Below the pieces are notes generated by a model. That model searched no databases, was not told the DNA's origin, and saw only the letters and a program-made list of their open reading frames with translations. Of a stretch of DNA of 64,000 nucleotides, positions 36,601-50,600 are shown piece after piece. Position 1 is the first letter of the stretch; each line of letters opens with the position of its first letter. This DNA comes from Bromus sterilis (lineage: Eukaryota > Streptophyta > Magnoliopsida > Poales > Poaceae). A program made the translations under genes and the position numbers. Location of the stretch: assembly GCA_950022295.1 (NCBI GenBank), contig OX465596.1, forward strand, positions 1,116,001 through 1,180,000. Reading direction: 5' to 3'.

Positions 36601-39600
36601 GCTATTAATCAAAGTTACATGGGCTATTAATCACCGTTTTGAGTCCCCGGAGTGATTTCCACCATTGCCGAACCCCAGGTTGCGTTTACGTGCCGGTCAT
36701 CAACACTCGCAGTTTTGGCCGTTTCTGGCCTGTTTCATGGGCTATTAATCACAGTTACATGGGCTATTAATCACTGTTTTGAGTCCTCGGAGTGATTTCC
36801 ACCATTGCGAACCCCAGGTTGCGTTTACGTGCCGGTCATCAACACTCGCAGTTGTGGCCGATTCTGGCCTGTTTCATGGGCTATTAATCACTGTTAAATG
36901 GGCTATTAATCACCGTTTTGGGTCCCCGGAGTGATTTCCACCATTGCCGAACCCCAGGTTGCGTTTACGTGCCGGTCATCAACACTCGCAGTTTTGGCCG
37001 ATTCTGGCCTGTTTCATGGGCTATTAATCACAGTTACATGGGCTATTAATCACCGTTTTGAGTCCTCGGAGTGATTTCCACCATTGCGAACCCCAGGTTG
37101 CGTTTACGTGCCGGTCATCAACACTCGCAGTTGTGGCCGATTCTGGCCTGTTTCATGGGCTATTAATCACTGTTAAATGGGCTATTAATCACCGTTTTGG
37201 GTCCCCGTAGTGATTTCCACCATTGACGAACCCTAGGGTGCATTTATGTGCCGGTCATCAACACTCGCAGTTTTGGCCGATTCTGGCCTGTTTCATGGGC
37301 TATTAATCAAAGTTACATGGGCTATTAATCACCGTTTTGAGTCCCCGGAGTGATTTCCACCATTGACGAACCCCAGGTTGTCTTTACGTGTCGGTCATCA
37401 ACACTCGCAGTTTTGTCCGTTTCTGGCCTGTTTCATGGGCTATTAATCAAAGTTACATGGGCTATTAATCACCGTTTTGAGTCCCCGGAGTGATTTCCAC
37501 CATTGTCGAACCCCAGGTTGCGTTTACGTGCCGGTCATCAACACTCGCAGTTTTGGCCGATTCTGGCCTGTTTCAAGGGCTATTAATCAAAGTTACATGG
37601 GCTATTAATCACCGTTTTGGGTCCCCGTAGTGATTTCCACCATTGACGAATCCTAGGGTGCATTTACGTGCCGGTCATCAACACTCGCAGTTTTGGCCGA
37701 TTCTGGCCTGTTTCATGGGCTATTAATCACTGTTACATGGGCTATTAATCACCGTTTTGAGTCCCCGGAGTGATTTCCACCATTGACGAACCCCAGGTTG
37801 TCTTTACGTGTCGGTCATCAACACTCGCAGTTTTGGCCGTTTCTGGCCTGTTTCATGGGCTATTAATCAAAGTTACATGGGCTATTAATCACCGTTTTGA
37901 GTCCCCGGAGTGATTTCCACCATTGACGAACCCCAGGTTGTCTTTACGTGTCGGTCATCAACACTCGCAGTTTTGTCCGTTTCTGGCCTGTTTCATGGGC
38001 TATTAATCAAAGTTACATGGGCTATTAATCACCGTTTTGAGTCCCCGGAGTGATTTCCACCATTGCTGAACCCCAGGTTGCGTTTACGTGCCGGTCATCA
38101 ACACTCGCAGTTTTGGCCGTTTCTGGCCTGTTTCATGGGCTATTAATCACAGTTACATGGGCTATTAATCACTGTTTTGAGTCCTCGGAGTGATTTCCAC
38201 CATTGCGAACCCCAGGTTGCGTTTACGTGCCGGTCATCAACACTCGCAGTTGTGGCCGATTCTGGCCTGTTTCATGGGCTATTAATCACTGTTAAATGGG
38301 CTATTAATCACCGTTTTGGGTCCCCGGAGTGATTTCCACCATTGCCGAACCCCAGGTTGCGTTTACGTGCCGGTCATCAACACTCGCAGTTTTGGCCGAT
38401 TCTGGCCTGTTTCATGGGCTATTAATCACAGTTACATGGGCTATTAATCACCGTTTTGAGTCCTCGAAGTGATTTCCACCATTGCCGAACCCCAGGTTGC
38501 GTTTACGTGCCGGTCATCAACACTCGCAGTTTTGGCCGATTCTGGCCTGTTTCATGGGCTATTAATCAAAGTTACATGGGCTATTAATCACCGTTTTGAG
38601 TCCCCGGAGTGATTTCCACCATTGACGAACCCCAGGTTGTCTTTACGTGTCGGTCATCAACACTCGCAGTTTTGTCCGTTTCTGGCCTGTTTCATGGGCT
38701 ATTAATCAAAGTTACATGGGCTATTAATCACCGTTTTGAGTCCCCGGAGTGATTTCCACCATTGTCGAACCCCAGGTTGCGTTTACGTGCCGGTCATCAA
38801 CACTCGCAGTTTTGGCCGATTCTGGCCTGTTTCAAGGGCTATTAATCACAGTTACATGGGCTATTAATCACCGTTTTGGGTCCCCGTAGTGATTTCCACC
38901 ATTGACGAATCCTAGGGTGCATTTACGTGCCGGTCATCAACACTCGCAGTTTTGGCCGATTCTGGCCTGTTTCATGGGCTATTAATCACTGTTACATGGG
39001 CTATTAATCACCGTTTTGAGTCCCCGGAGTGATTTCCACCATTGACGAACCCCAGGTTGTCTTTACGTGTCGGTCATCAACACTCGCAGTTTTGGCCGTT
39101 TCTGGCCTGTTTCATGGGCTATTAATCAAAGTTACATGGGCTATTAATCACCGTTTTGAGTCCCCGGAGTGATTTCCACCATTGACGAACCCCAGGTTGT
39201 CTTTACGTGTCGGTCATCAACACTCGCAGTTTTGTCCGTTTCTGGCCTGTTTCATGGGCTATTAATCAAAGTTACATGGGCTATTAATCACCGTTTTGAG
39301 TCCCCGGAGTGATTTCCACCATTGCCGAACCCCAGGTTGCGTTTACGTGCCGGTCATCAACACTCGCAGTTTTGGCCGTTTCTGGCCTGTTTCATGGGCT
39401 ATTAATCACAGTTACATGGGCTATTAATCACTGTTTTGAGTCCTCGGAGTGATTTCCACCATTGCGAACCCCAGGTTGCGTTTACGTGCCGGTCATCAAC
39501 ACTCGCAGTTGTGGCCGATTCTGGCCTGTTTCATGGGCTATTAATCACTGTTAAATGGGCTATTAATCACCGTTTTGGGTCCCCGGAGTGATTTCCACCA

Positions 39601-40754
39601 TTGCCGAACCCCAGGTTGCGTTTACGTGCCGGTCATCAACACTCGCAGTTTTGTCCGTTTCTGGCCTGTTTCATGGGCTATTAATCAAAGTTACATGGGC
39701 TATTAATCACCGTTTTGAGTCCCCGGAGTGATTTCCACCATTGACGAACCCCAGGTTGTCTTTACGTGTCGGTCATCAACACTCGCAGTTTTGTCCGTTT
39801 CTGGCCTGTTTCATGGGCTATTAATCAAAGTTACATGGGCTATTAATCACCGTTTTGAGTCCCCGGAGTGATTTCCACCATTGTCGAACCCCAGGTTGCG
39901 TTTACGTGCCGGTCATCAACACTCGCAGTTTTGGCCGATTCTGGCCTGTTTCAAGGGCTATTAATCACAGTTACATGGGCTATTAATCACCGTTTTGGGT
40001 CCCCGTAGTGATTTCCACCATTGACGAATCCTAGGGTGCATTTACGTGCCGGTCATCAACACTCGCAGTTTTGGCCGATTCTGGCCTGTTTCATGGGCTA
40101 TTAATCACTGTTACATGGGCTATTAATCACCGTTTTGGGTCCCCGTAGTGATTTCCACCATTGACGAATCCTAGGGTGCATTTACGTGCCGGTCATCAAC
40201 ACTCGCAGTTTTGGCCGATTCTGGCCTGTTTCATGGGCTATTAATCAAAGTTACATGGGCTATTAATCACCGTTTTGAGTCCCCGGAGTGATTTCCACCA
40301 TTGCCGAACCCCAGGTTGCGTTTACGTGCCGGTCATCAACACTCGCAGTTTTGGCCGTTTCTGGCCTGTTTCATGGGCTATTAATCACAGTTACATGGGC
40401 TATTAATCACCGTTTTGAGTCCTCGGAGTGATTTCCACCATTGCGAACCCCAGGTTGCGTTTACGTGCCGGTCATCAACACTCGCAGTTTTGTCCGTTTC
40501 TGGCCTGTTTCATGGGCTATTAATCAAAGTTACATGGGCTATTAATCACCGTTTTGAGTCCCCGGAGTGATTTCCACCATTGCCGAACCCCAGGTTGCGT
40601 TTACGTGCCGGTCATCAACACTCGCAGTTTTGGCCGTTTCTGGCCTGTTTCATGGGCTATTAATCACAGTTACATGGGCTATTAATCACCGTTTTGAGTC
40701 CTCGAAGTGATTTCCACCATTGCGAACCCCAGGTTGCGTTTACGTGCCGGTCAT

Positions 40755-42012
40755 CAACACTCGCAGTTGTGGCCGATTCTGGCCTGTTTCATGGGCTATT
40801 AATCACTGTTAAATGGGCTATTAATCACCGTTTTGGGTCCCCGTAGTGATTTCCACCATTGACGAACCCTAGGGTGCATTTATGTGCCGGTCATCAACAC
40901 TCGCAGTTTTGGCCGATTCTGGCCTGTTTCATGGGCTATTAATCAAAGTTACATGGGCTATTAATCACCGTTTTGAGTCCCCGGAGTGATTTCCACCATT
41001 GACGAACCCCAGGTTGTCTTTACGTGTCGGTCATCAACACTCGCAGTTTTGTCCGTTTCTGGCCTGTTTCATGGGCTATTAATCAAAGTTACATGGGCTA
41101 TTAATCACCGTTTTGAGTCCCCGGAGTGATTTCCACCATTGTCGAACCCCAGGTTGCGTTTACGTGCCGGTCATCAACACTCGCAGTTTTGGCCGATTCT
41201 GGCCTGTTTCAAGGGCTATTAATCACAGTTACATGGGCTATTAATCACCGTTTTGGGTCCCCGTAGTGATTTCCACCATTGACGAATCCTAGGGTGCATT
41301 TACGTGCCGGTCATCAACACTCGCAGTTTTGGCCGATTCTGGCCTGTTTCATGGGCTATTAATCACTGTTACATGGGCTATTAATCACCGTTTTGGGTCC
41401 CCGTAGTGATTTCCACCATTGACGAATCCTAGGGTGCATTTACGTGCCGGTCATCAACACTCGCAGTTTTGGCCGATTCTGGCCTGTTTCATGGGCTATT
41501 AATCAAAGTTACATGGGCTATTAATCACCGTTTTGAGTCCCCGGAGTGATTTCCACCATTGCCGAACCCCAGGTTGCGTTTACGTGCCGGTCATCAACAC
41601 TCGCAGTTTTGGCCGTTTCTGGCCTGTTTCATGGGCTATTAATCACAGTTACATGGGCTATTAATCACCGTTTTGAGTCCTCGGAGTGATTTCCACCATT
41701 GCGAACCCCAGGTTGCGTTTACGTGCCGGTCATCAACACTCGCAGTTTTGTCCGTTTCTGGCCTGTTTCATGGGCTATTAATCAAAGTTACATGGGCTAT
41801 TAATCACCGTTTTGAGTCCCCGGAGTGATTTCCACCATTGCCGAACCCCAGGTTGCGTTTACGTGCCGGTCATCAACACTCGCAGTTTTGGCCGTTTCTG
41901 GCCTGTTTCATGGGCTATTAATCACAGTTACATGGGCTATTAATCACCGTTTTGAGTCCTCGGAGTGATTTCCACCATTGCGAACCCCAGGTTGCGTTTA
42001 CGTGCCGGTCAT
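40755..42012. repeat. Representative 9-mer HOR unit, 1258 bp
   Basis: Monomer starts and markers: 40755 agttgtggcc, gttaaatggg, tttatgtgcc; 40895 gattc, aaagttac, tgtcttt; 41035 agttttgtcc, gtcg; 41175 tttcaaggg, acagttac, gaatcc; 41315 gattc, actgttac, gaatcc; 41455 aaagttac, gccg; 41595 acagttac, gtcctcgg, 139 bp; 41734 agttttgtcc, gccg; 41874 acagttac, gtcctcgg, 139 bp. The same order is seen at 45929-47186 and from 47607, and with differences at 39497-40754. Confidence 0.85.
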
Positions 42013-45000
42013 CAACACTCGCAGTTGTGGCCGATTCTGGCCTGTTTCATGGGCTATTAATCACTGTTAAATGGGCTATTAATCACCGTTTTGGGTCCCC
42101 GTAGTGATTTCCACCATTGACGAACCCTAGGGTGCATTTATGTGCCGGTCATCAACACTCGCAGTTTTGGCCGATTCTGGCCTGTTTCATGGGCTATTAA
42201 TCAAAGTTACATGGGCTATTAATCACCGTTTTGAGTCCCCGGAGTGATTTCCACCATTGACGAACCCCAGGTTGTCTTTACGTGTCGGTCATCAACACTC
42301 GCAGTTTTGTCCGTTTCTGGCCTGTTTCATGGGCTATTAATCAAAGTTACATGGGCTATTAATCACCGTTTTGAGTCCCCGGAGTGATTTCCACCATTGT
42401 CGAACCCCAGGTTGCGTTTACGTGCCGGTCATCAACACTCGCAGTTTTGGCCGATTCTGGCCTGTTTCAAGGGCTATTAATCACAGTTACATGGGCTATT
42501 AATCACCGTTTTGGGTCCCCGTAGTGATTTCCACCATTGACGAATCCTAGGGTGCATTTACGTGCCGGTCATCAACACTCGCAGTTTTGGCCGATTCTGG
42601 CCTGTTTCATGGGCTATTAATCACTGTTACATGGGCTTTTAATCACCGTTTTGAGTCCCCGGAGTGATTTCCACCATTGACGAACCCCAGGTTGCGTTTA
42701 CGTGCCGGTCATCAACACTCGCAGTTGTGGCCGATTCTGGCGTGTTTCATGGGCTATTAATCACTGTTAAATGGGCTATTAATCACCGTTTTGGGTCCCC
42801 GTAGTGATTTCCACCATTGACGAACCCTAGGGTGCATTTATGTGCCGGTCATCAACACTCGCAGTTTTGGCCGATTCTGGCCTGTTTCATGGGCTATTAA
42901 TCAAAGTTACATGGGCTATTAATCACCGTTTTGAGTCCCCGGAGTGATTTCCACCATTGACGAACCCCAGGTTGTCTTTACGTGTCGGTCATCAACACTC
43001 GCAGTTTTGTCCGTTTCTGGCCTGTTTCATGGGCTATTAATCAAAGTTACATGGGCTATTAATCACCGTTTTGAGTCCCCGGAGTGATTTCCACCATTGT
43101 CGAACCCCAGGTTGCGTTTACGTGCCGGTCATCAACACTCGCAGTTTTGGCCGATTCTGGCCTGTTTCAAGGGCTATTAATCACAGTTACATGGGCTATT
43201 AATCACCGTTTTGGGTCCCCGTAGTGATTTCCACCATTGACGAATCCTAGGGTGCATTTACGTGCCGGTCATCAACACTCGCAGTTTTGGCCGATTCTGG
43301 CCTGTTTCATGGGCTATTAATCACTGTTACATGGGCTATTAATCACCGTTTTGAGTCCCCGGAGTGATTTCCACCATTGACGAACCCCAGGTTGTCTTTA
43401 CGTGTCGGTCATCAACACTCGCAGTTTTGGCCGTTTCTGGCCTGTTTCATGGGCTATTAATCAAAGTTACATGGGCTATTAATCACCGTTTTGAGTCCCC
43501 GGAGTGATTTCCACCATTGACGAACCCCAGGTTGTCTTTACGTGTCGGTCATCAACACTCGCAGTTTTGTCCGTTTCTGGCCTGTTTCATGGGCTATTAA
43601 TCAAAGTTACATGGGCTATTAATCACCGTTTTGAGTCCCCGGAGTGATTTCCACCATTGCTGAACCCCAGGTTGCGTTTACGTGCCGGTCATCAACACTC
43701 GCAGTTTTGGCCGTTTCTGGCCTGTTTCATGGGCTATTAATCACAGTTACATGGGCTATTAATCACGGTTTTGAGTCCTCGGAGTGATTTCCACCATTGC
43801 GAACCCCAGGTTGCGTTTACGTGCCGGTCATCAACACTCGCAGTTGTGGCCGATTCTGGCCTGTTTCATGGGCTATTAATCACTGTTAAATGGGCTATTA
43901 ATCACCGTTTTGGGTCCCCGGAGTGATTTCCACCATTGCCGAACCCCAGGTTGCGTTTACGTGCCGGTCATCAACACTCGCAGTTTTGGCCGATTCTGGC
44001 CTGTTTCATGGGCTATTAATCACAGTTACATGGGCTATTAATCACCGTTTTGAGTCCTCGAAGTGATTTCCACCATTGCCGAACCCCAGGTTGCGTTTAC
44101 GTGCCGGTCATCAACACTCGCAGTTTTGGCCGATTCTGGCCTGTTTCATGGGCTATTAATCACAGTTACATGGGCTATTAATCACCGTTTTGAGTCCTCG
44201 AAGTGATTTCCACCATTGCGAACCCCAGGTTGCGTTTACGTGCCGGTCATCAACACTCGCAGTTGTGGCCGATTCTGGCCTGTTTCATGGGCTATTAATC
44301 ACTGTTAAATGGGCTATTAATCACCGTTTTGGGTCCCCGTAGTGATTTCCACCATTGACGAACCCTAGGGTGCATTTATGTGCCGGTCATCAACACTCGC
44401 AGTTTTGGCCGATTCTGGCCTGTTTCATGGGCTATTAATCAAAGTTACATGGGCTATTAATCACCGTTTTGAGTCCCCGGAGTGATTTCCACCATTGACG
44501 AACCCCAGGTTGTCTTTACGTGTCGGTCATCAACACTCGCAGTTTTGTCCGTTTCTGGCCTGTTTCATGGGCTATTAATCAAAGTTACATGGGCTATTAA
44601 TCACCGTTTTGAGTCCCCGGAGTGATTTCCACCATTGTCGAACCCCAGGTTGCGTTTACGTGCCGGTCATCAACACTCGCAGTTTTGGCCGATTCTGGCC
44701 TGTTTCAAGGGCTATTAATCAACGTTACATGGGCTATTAATCACCGTTTTGGGTCCCCGTAGTGATTTCCACCATTGACGAATCCTAGGGTGCATTTACG
44801 TGCCGGTCATCAACACTCGCAGTTTTGGCCGATTCTGGCCTGTTTCATGGGCTATTAATCACTGTTACATGGGCTATTAATCACCGTTTTGAGTCCCCGG
44901 AGTGATTTCCACCATTGACGACCCCCAGGTTGTCTTTACGTGTCGGTCATCAACACTCGCAGTTTTGGCCGTTTCTGGCCTGTTTCATGGGCTATTAATC

Positions 45001-45170
45001 AAAGTTACATGGGCTATTAATCACCGTTTTGAGTCCCCGGAGTGATTTCCACCATTGACGAACCCCAGGTTGTCTTTACGTGTCGGTCATCAACACTCGC
45101 AGTTTTGTCCGTTTCTGGCCTGTTTCATGGGCTATTAATCAAAGTTACATGGGCTATTAATCACCGTTTT
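40755..45170. repeat. Large segmental duplication, left copy (at least 4.4 kb)
   Basis: Matches the block starting at 47607. Offset is 6852 up to about 42.8 kb (the 'ggcgtgtttc' at 42741 pairs with 49593) and 7692 beyond it. Pairs at 7692 are 'attgctgaac' 43655 with 51347, 'aacgttac' 44721 with 52413, and 'gacgacccccagg' 44921 with 52613. Correspondence fails near 45.17 kb, where this copy has an extra dimer. The left edge is within the monomer before 40755. Confidence 0.88.
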
Positions 45171-45460
45171 GAGTCCCCGGAGTGATTTCCACCATTGACG
45201 AACCCCAGGTTGTCTTTACGTGTCGGTCATCAACACTCGCAGTTTTGGCCGTTTCTGGCCTGTTTCATGGGCTATTAATCAAAGTTACATGGGCTATTAA
45301 TCACCGTTTTGAGTCCCCGGAGTGATTTCCACCATTGACGAACCCCAGGTTGTCTTTACGTGTCGGTCATCAACACTCGCAGTTTTGTCCGTTTCTGGCC
45401 TGTTTCATGGGCTATTAATCAAAGTTACATGGGCTATTAATCACCGTTTTGAGTCCCCGG
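44901..45460. repeat. Local 280-bp dimer duplication
   Basis: The pair (agttttggcc gtttc, aaagttac, tgtcttt; then agttttgtcc gtttc, aaagttac) occurs twice in succession, about 44901-45180 and 45181-45460. The second pair leads to 'attgctgaac' at 45473. The first copy has the private 'gacccccagg' tail and the second does not. Confidence 0.78.
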
Positions 45461-47186
45461 AGTGATTTCCACCATTGCTGAACCCCAGGTTGCGTTTACG
45501 TGCCGGTCATCAACACTCGCAGTTTTGGCCGTTTCTGGCCTGTTTCATGGGCTATTAATCACAGTTACATGGGCTATTAATCACGGTTTTGAGTCCTCGG
45601 AGTGATTTCCACCATTGCGAACCCCAGGTTGCGTTTACGTGCCGGTCATCAACACTCGCAGTTGTGGCCGATTCTGGCCTGTTTCATGGGCTATTAATCA
45701 CTGTTAAATGGGCTATTAATCACCGTTTTGGGTCCCCGGAGTGATTTCCACCATTGCCGAACCCCAGGTTGCGTTTACGTGCCGGTCATCAACACTCGCA
45801 GTTTTGGCCGATTCTGGCCTGTTTCATGGGCTATTAATCACAGTTACATGGGCTATTAATCACCGTTTTGAGTCCTCGAAGTGATTTCCACCATTGCGAA
45901 CCCCAGGTTGCGTTTACGTGCCGGTCATCAACACTCGCAGTTGTGGCCGATTCTGGCCTGTTTCATGGGCTATTAATCACTGTTAAATGGGCTATTAATC
46001 ACCGTTTTGGGTCCCCGTAGTGATTTCCACCATTGACGAACCCTAGGGTGCATTTATGTGCCGGTCATCAACACTCGCAGTTTTGGCCGATTCTGGCCTG
46101 TTTCATGGGCTATTAATCAAAGTTACATGGGCTATTAATCACCGTTTTGAGTCCCCGGAGTGATTTCCACCATTGACGAACCCCAGGTTGTCTTTACGTG
46201 TCGGTCATCAACACTCGCAGTTTTGTCCGTTTCTGGCCTGTTTCATGGGCTATTAATCAAAGTTACATGGGCTATTAATCACCGTTTTGAGTCCCCGGAG
46301 TGATTTCCACCATTGTCGAACCCCAGGTTGCGTTTACGTGCCGGTCATCAACACTCGCAGTTTTGGCCGATTCTGGCCTGTTTCAAGGGCTATTAATCAC
46401 AGTTACATGGGCTATTAATCACCGTTTTGGGTCCCCGTAGTGATTTCCACCATTGACGAATCCTAGGGTGCATTTACGTGCCGGTCATCAACACTCGCAG
46501 TTTTGGCCGATTCTGGCCTGTTTCATGGGCTATTAATCACTGTTACATGGGCTATTAATCACCGTTTTGGGTCCCCGTAGTGATTTCCACCATTGACGAA
46601 TCCTAGGGTGCATTTACGTGCCGGTCATCAACACTCGCAGTTTTGGCCGATTCTGGCCTGTTTCATGGGCTATTAATCAAAGTTACATGGGCTATTAATC
46701 ACCGTTTTGAGTCCCCGGAGTGATTTCCACCATTGCCGAACCCCAGGTTGCGTTTACGTGCCGGTCATCAACACTCGCAGTTTTGGCCGTTTCTGGCCTG
46801 TTTCATGGGCTATTAATCACAGTTTCATGGGCTATTAATCACCGTTTTGAGTCCTCGGAGTGATTTCCACCATTGCGAACCCCAGGTTGCGTTTACGTGC
46901 CGGTCATCAACACTCGCAGTTTTGTCCGTTTCTGGCCTGTTTCATGGGCTATTAATCAAAGTTACATGGGCTATTAATCACCGTTTTGAGTCCCCGGAGT
47001 GATTTCCACCATTGCCGAACCCCAGGTTGCGTTTACGTGCCGGTCATCAACACTCGCAGTTTTGGCCGTTTCTGGCCTGTTTCATGGGCTATTAATCACA
47101 GTTACATGGGCTATTAATCACCGTTTTGAGTCCTCGGAGTGATTTCCACCATTGCGAACCCCAGGTTGCGTTTACGTGCCGGTCAT

Positions 47187-47606
47187 CAACACTCGCAGTT
47201 GTGGCCGATTCTGGCCTGTTTCATGGGCTATTAATCACTGTTAAATGGGCTATTAATCACCGTTTTGGGTCCCCGTAGTGATTTCCACCATTGACGAACC
47301 CTAGGGTGCATTTATGTGCCGGTCATCAACACTCGCAGTTTTGGCCGATTCTGGCCTGTTTCATGGGCTATTAATCAAAGTTACATGGGCTATTAATCAC
47401 CGTTTTGAGTCCCCGGAGTGATTTCCACCATTGACGAACCCCAGGTTGTCTTTACGTGTCGGTCATCAACACTCGCAGTTTTGTCCGTTTCTGGCCTGTT
47501 TCATGGGCTATTAATCAAAGTTACATGGGCTATTAATCACCGTTTTGAGTCCCCGGAGTGATTTCCACCATTGTCGAACCCCAGGTTGCGTTTACGTGCC
47601 GGTCAT
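47187..47606. repeat. 420-bp trimer remnant of the 9-mer
   Basis: Three monomers (agttgtggcc, gttaaatggg; gattc, aaagttac; agttttgtcc, gtcg) match the first three of the 9-mer. A complete 9-mer begins immediately after, at 47607. It is a partial duplication or a unit that lost six monomers, and it sits exactly at the left edge of the right large-duplication copy. Confidence 0.8.
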
Positions 47607-50600
47607 CAACACTCGCAGTTGTGGCCGATTCTGGCCTGTTTCATGGGCTATTAATCACTGTTAAATGGGCTATTAATCACCGTTTTGGGTCCCCGTAGTG
47701 ATTTCCACCATTGACGAACCCTAGGGTGCATTTATGTGCCGGTCATCAACACTCGCAGTTTTGGCCGATTCTGGCCTGTTTCATGGGCTATTAATCAAAG
47801 TTACATGGGCTATTAATCACCGTTTTGAGTCCCCGGAGTGATTTCCACCATTGACGAACCCCAGGTTGTCTTTACGTGTCGGTCATCAACACTCGCAGTT
47901 TTGTCCGTTTCTGGCCTGTTTCATGGGCTATTAATCAAAGTTACATGGGCTATTAATCACCGTTTTGAGTCCCCGGAGTGATTTCCACCATTGTCGAACC
48001 CCAGGTTGCGTTTACGTGCCGGTCATCAACACTCGCAGTTTTGGCCGATTCTGGCCTGTTTCAAGGGCTATTAATCACAGTTACATGGGCTATTAATCAC
48101 CGTTTTGGGTCCCCGTAGTGATTTCCACCATTGACGAATCCTAGGGTGCATTTACGTGCCGGTCATCAACACTCGCAGTTTTGGCCGATTCTGGCCTGTT
48201 TCATGGGCTATTAATCACTGTTACATGGGCTATTAATCACCGTTTTGGGTCCCCGTAGTGATTTCCACCATTGACGAATCCTAGGGTGCATTTACGTGCC
48301 GGTCATCAACACTCGCAGTTTTGGCCGATTCTGGCCTGTTTCATGGGCTATTAATCAAAGTTACATGGGCTATTAATCACCGTTTTGAGTCCCCGGAGTG
48401 ATTTCCACCATTGCCGAACCCCAGGTTGCGTTTACGTGCCGGTCATCAACACTCGCAGTTTTGGCCGTTTCTGGCCTGTTTCATGGGCTATTAATCACAG
48501 TTACATGGGCTATTAATCACCGTTTTGAGTCCTCGGAGTGATTTCCACCATTGCGAACCCCAGGTTGCGTTTACGTGCCGGTCATCAACACTCGCAGTTT
48601 TGTCCGTTTCTGGCCTGTTTCATGGGCTATTAATCAAAGTTACATGGGCTATTAATCACCGTTTTGAGTCCCCGGAGTGATTTCCACCATTGCCGAACCC
48701 CAGGTTGCGTTTACGTGCCGGTCATCAACACTCGCAGTTTTGGCCGTTTCTGGCCTGTTTCATGGGCTATTAATCACAGTTACATGGGCTATTAATCACC
48801 GTTTTGAGTCCTCGGAGTGATTTCCACCATTGCGAACCCCAGGTTGCGTTTACGTGCCGGTCATCAACACTCGCAGTTGTGGCCGATTCTGGCCTGTTTC
48901 ATGGGCTATTAATCACTGTTAAATGGGCTATTAATCACCGTTTTGGGTCCCCGTAGTGATTTCCACCATTGACGAACCCTAGGGTGCATTTATGTGCCGG
49001 TCATCAACACTCGCAGTTTTGGCCGATTCTGGCCTGTTTCATGGGCTATTAATCAAAGTTACATGGGCTATTAATCACCGTTTTGAGTCCCCGGAGTGAT
49101 TTCCACCATTGACGAACCCCAGGTTGTCTTTACGTGTCGGTCATCAACACTCGCAGTTTTGTCCGTTTCTGGCCTGTTTCATGGGCTATTAATCAAAGTT
49201 ACATGGGCTATTAATCACCGTTTTGAGTCCCCGGAGTGATTTCCACCATTGTCGAACCCCAGGTTGCGTTTACGTGCCGGTCATCAACACTCGCAGTTTT
49301 GGCCGATTCTGGCCTGTTTCAAGGGCTATTAATCACAGTTACATGGGCTATTAATCACCGTTTTGGGTCCCCGTAGTGATTTCCACCATTGACGAATCCT
49401 AGGGTGCATTTACGTGCCGGTCATCAACACTCGCAGTTTTGGCCGATTCTGGCCTGTTTCATGGGCTATTAATCACTGTTACATGGGCTTTTAATCACCG
49501 TTTTGAGTCCCCGGAGTGATTTCCACCATTGACGAACCCCAGGTTGCGTTTACGTGCCGGTCATCAACACTCGCAGTTGTGGCCGATTCTGGCGTGTTTC
49601 ATGGGCTATTAATCACTGTTAAATGGGCTATTAATCACCGTTTTGGGTCCCCGTAGTGATTTCCACCATTGACGAACCCTAGGGTGCATTTATGTGCCGG
49701 TCATCAACACTCGCAGTTTTGGCCGATTCTGGCCTGTTTCATGGGCTATTAATCAAAGTTACATGGGCTATTAATCACCGTTTTGAGTCCCCGGAGTGAT
49801 TTCCACCATTGACGAACCCCAGGTTGTCTTTACGTGTCGGTCATCAACACTCGCAGTTTTGGCCGTTTCTGGCCTGTTTCATGGGCTATTAATCAAAGTT
49901 ACATGGGCTATTAATCACCGTTTTGAGTCCCCGGAGTGATTTCCACCATTGCCGAACCCCAGGTTGCGTTTACGTGCCGGTCATCAACACTCGCAGTTTT
50001 GGCCGTTTCTGGCCTGTTTCATGGGCTATTAATCAAAGTTACATGGGCTATTAATCACCGTTTTGAGTCCCCGGAGTGATTTCCACCATTGTCGAACCCC
50101 AGGTTGCGTTTACGTGCCGGTCATCAACACTCGCAGTTTTGGCCGATTCTGGCCTGTTTCAAGGGCTATTAATCACAGTTACATGGGCTATTAATCACCG
50201 TTTTGGGTCCCCGTAGTGATTTCCACCATTGACGAATCCTAGGGTGCATTTACGTGCCGGTCATCAACACTCGCAGTTTTGGCCGATTCTGGCCTGTTTC
50301 ATGGGCTATTAATCACTGTTACATGGGCTTTTAATCACCGTTTTGAGTCCCCGGAGTGATTTCCACCATTGACGAACCCCAGGTTGCGTTTACGTGCCGG
50401 TCATCAACACTCGCAGTTGTGGCCGATTCTGGCGTGTTTCATGGGCTATTAATCACTGTTAAATGGGCTATTAATCACCGTTTTGGGTCCCCGTAGTGAT
50501 TTCCACCATTGACGAACCCTAGGGTGCATTTATGTGCCGGTCATCAACACTCGCAGTTTTGGCCGATTCTGGCCTGTTTCATGGGCTATTAATCAAAGTT

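Larger units (their letters stand above)
33660..47606. repeat. 9-monomer HOR domain (about 1258-1259 bp period)
   Basis: The marker 'gttaaatggg' recurs at 33816, 35075, 35774, 36893, 37172, 38291, 39550, 40808, 42066, 42766, 43885, 44304, 45703, 45982, 47240 and 47660. Several intervals are 1258 or 1259 bp; others are 279, 420, 699-700, 1119 and 1399 bp, as if whole monomers were removed or added. Every interval is a multiple of 140 minus 0-2, so no 118-bp monomer is present. At least two internal orders share the 9-mer length, for example 33763-35021 against 40755-42012. Confidence 0.86.
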
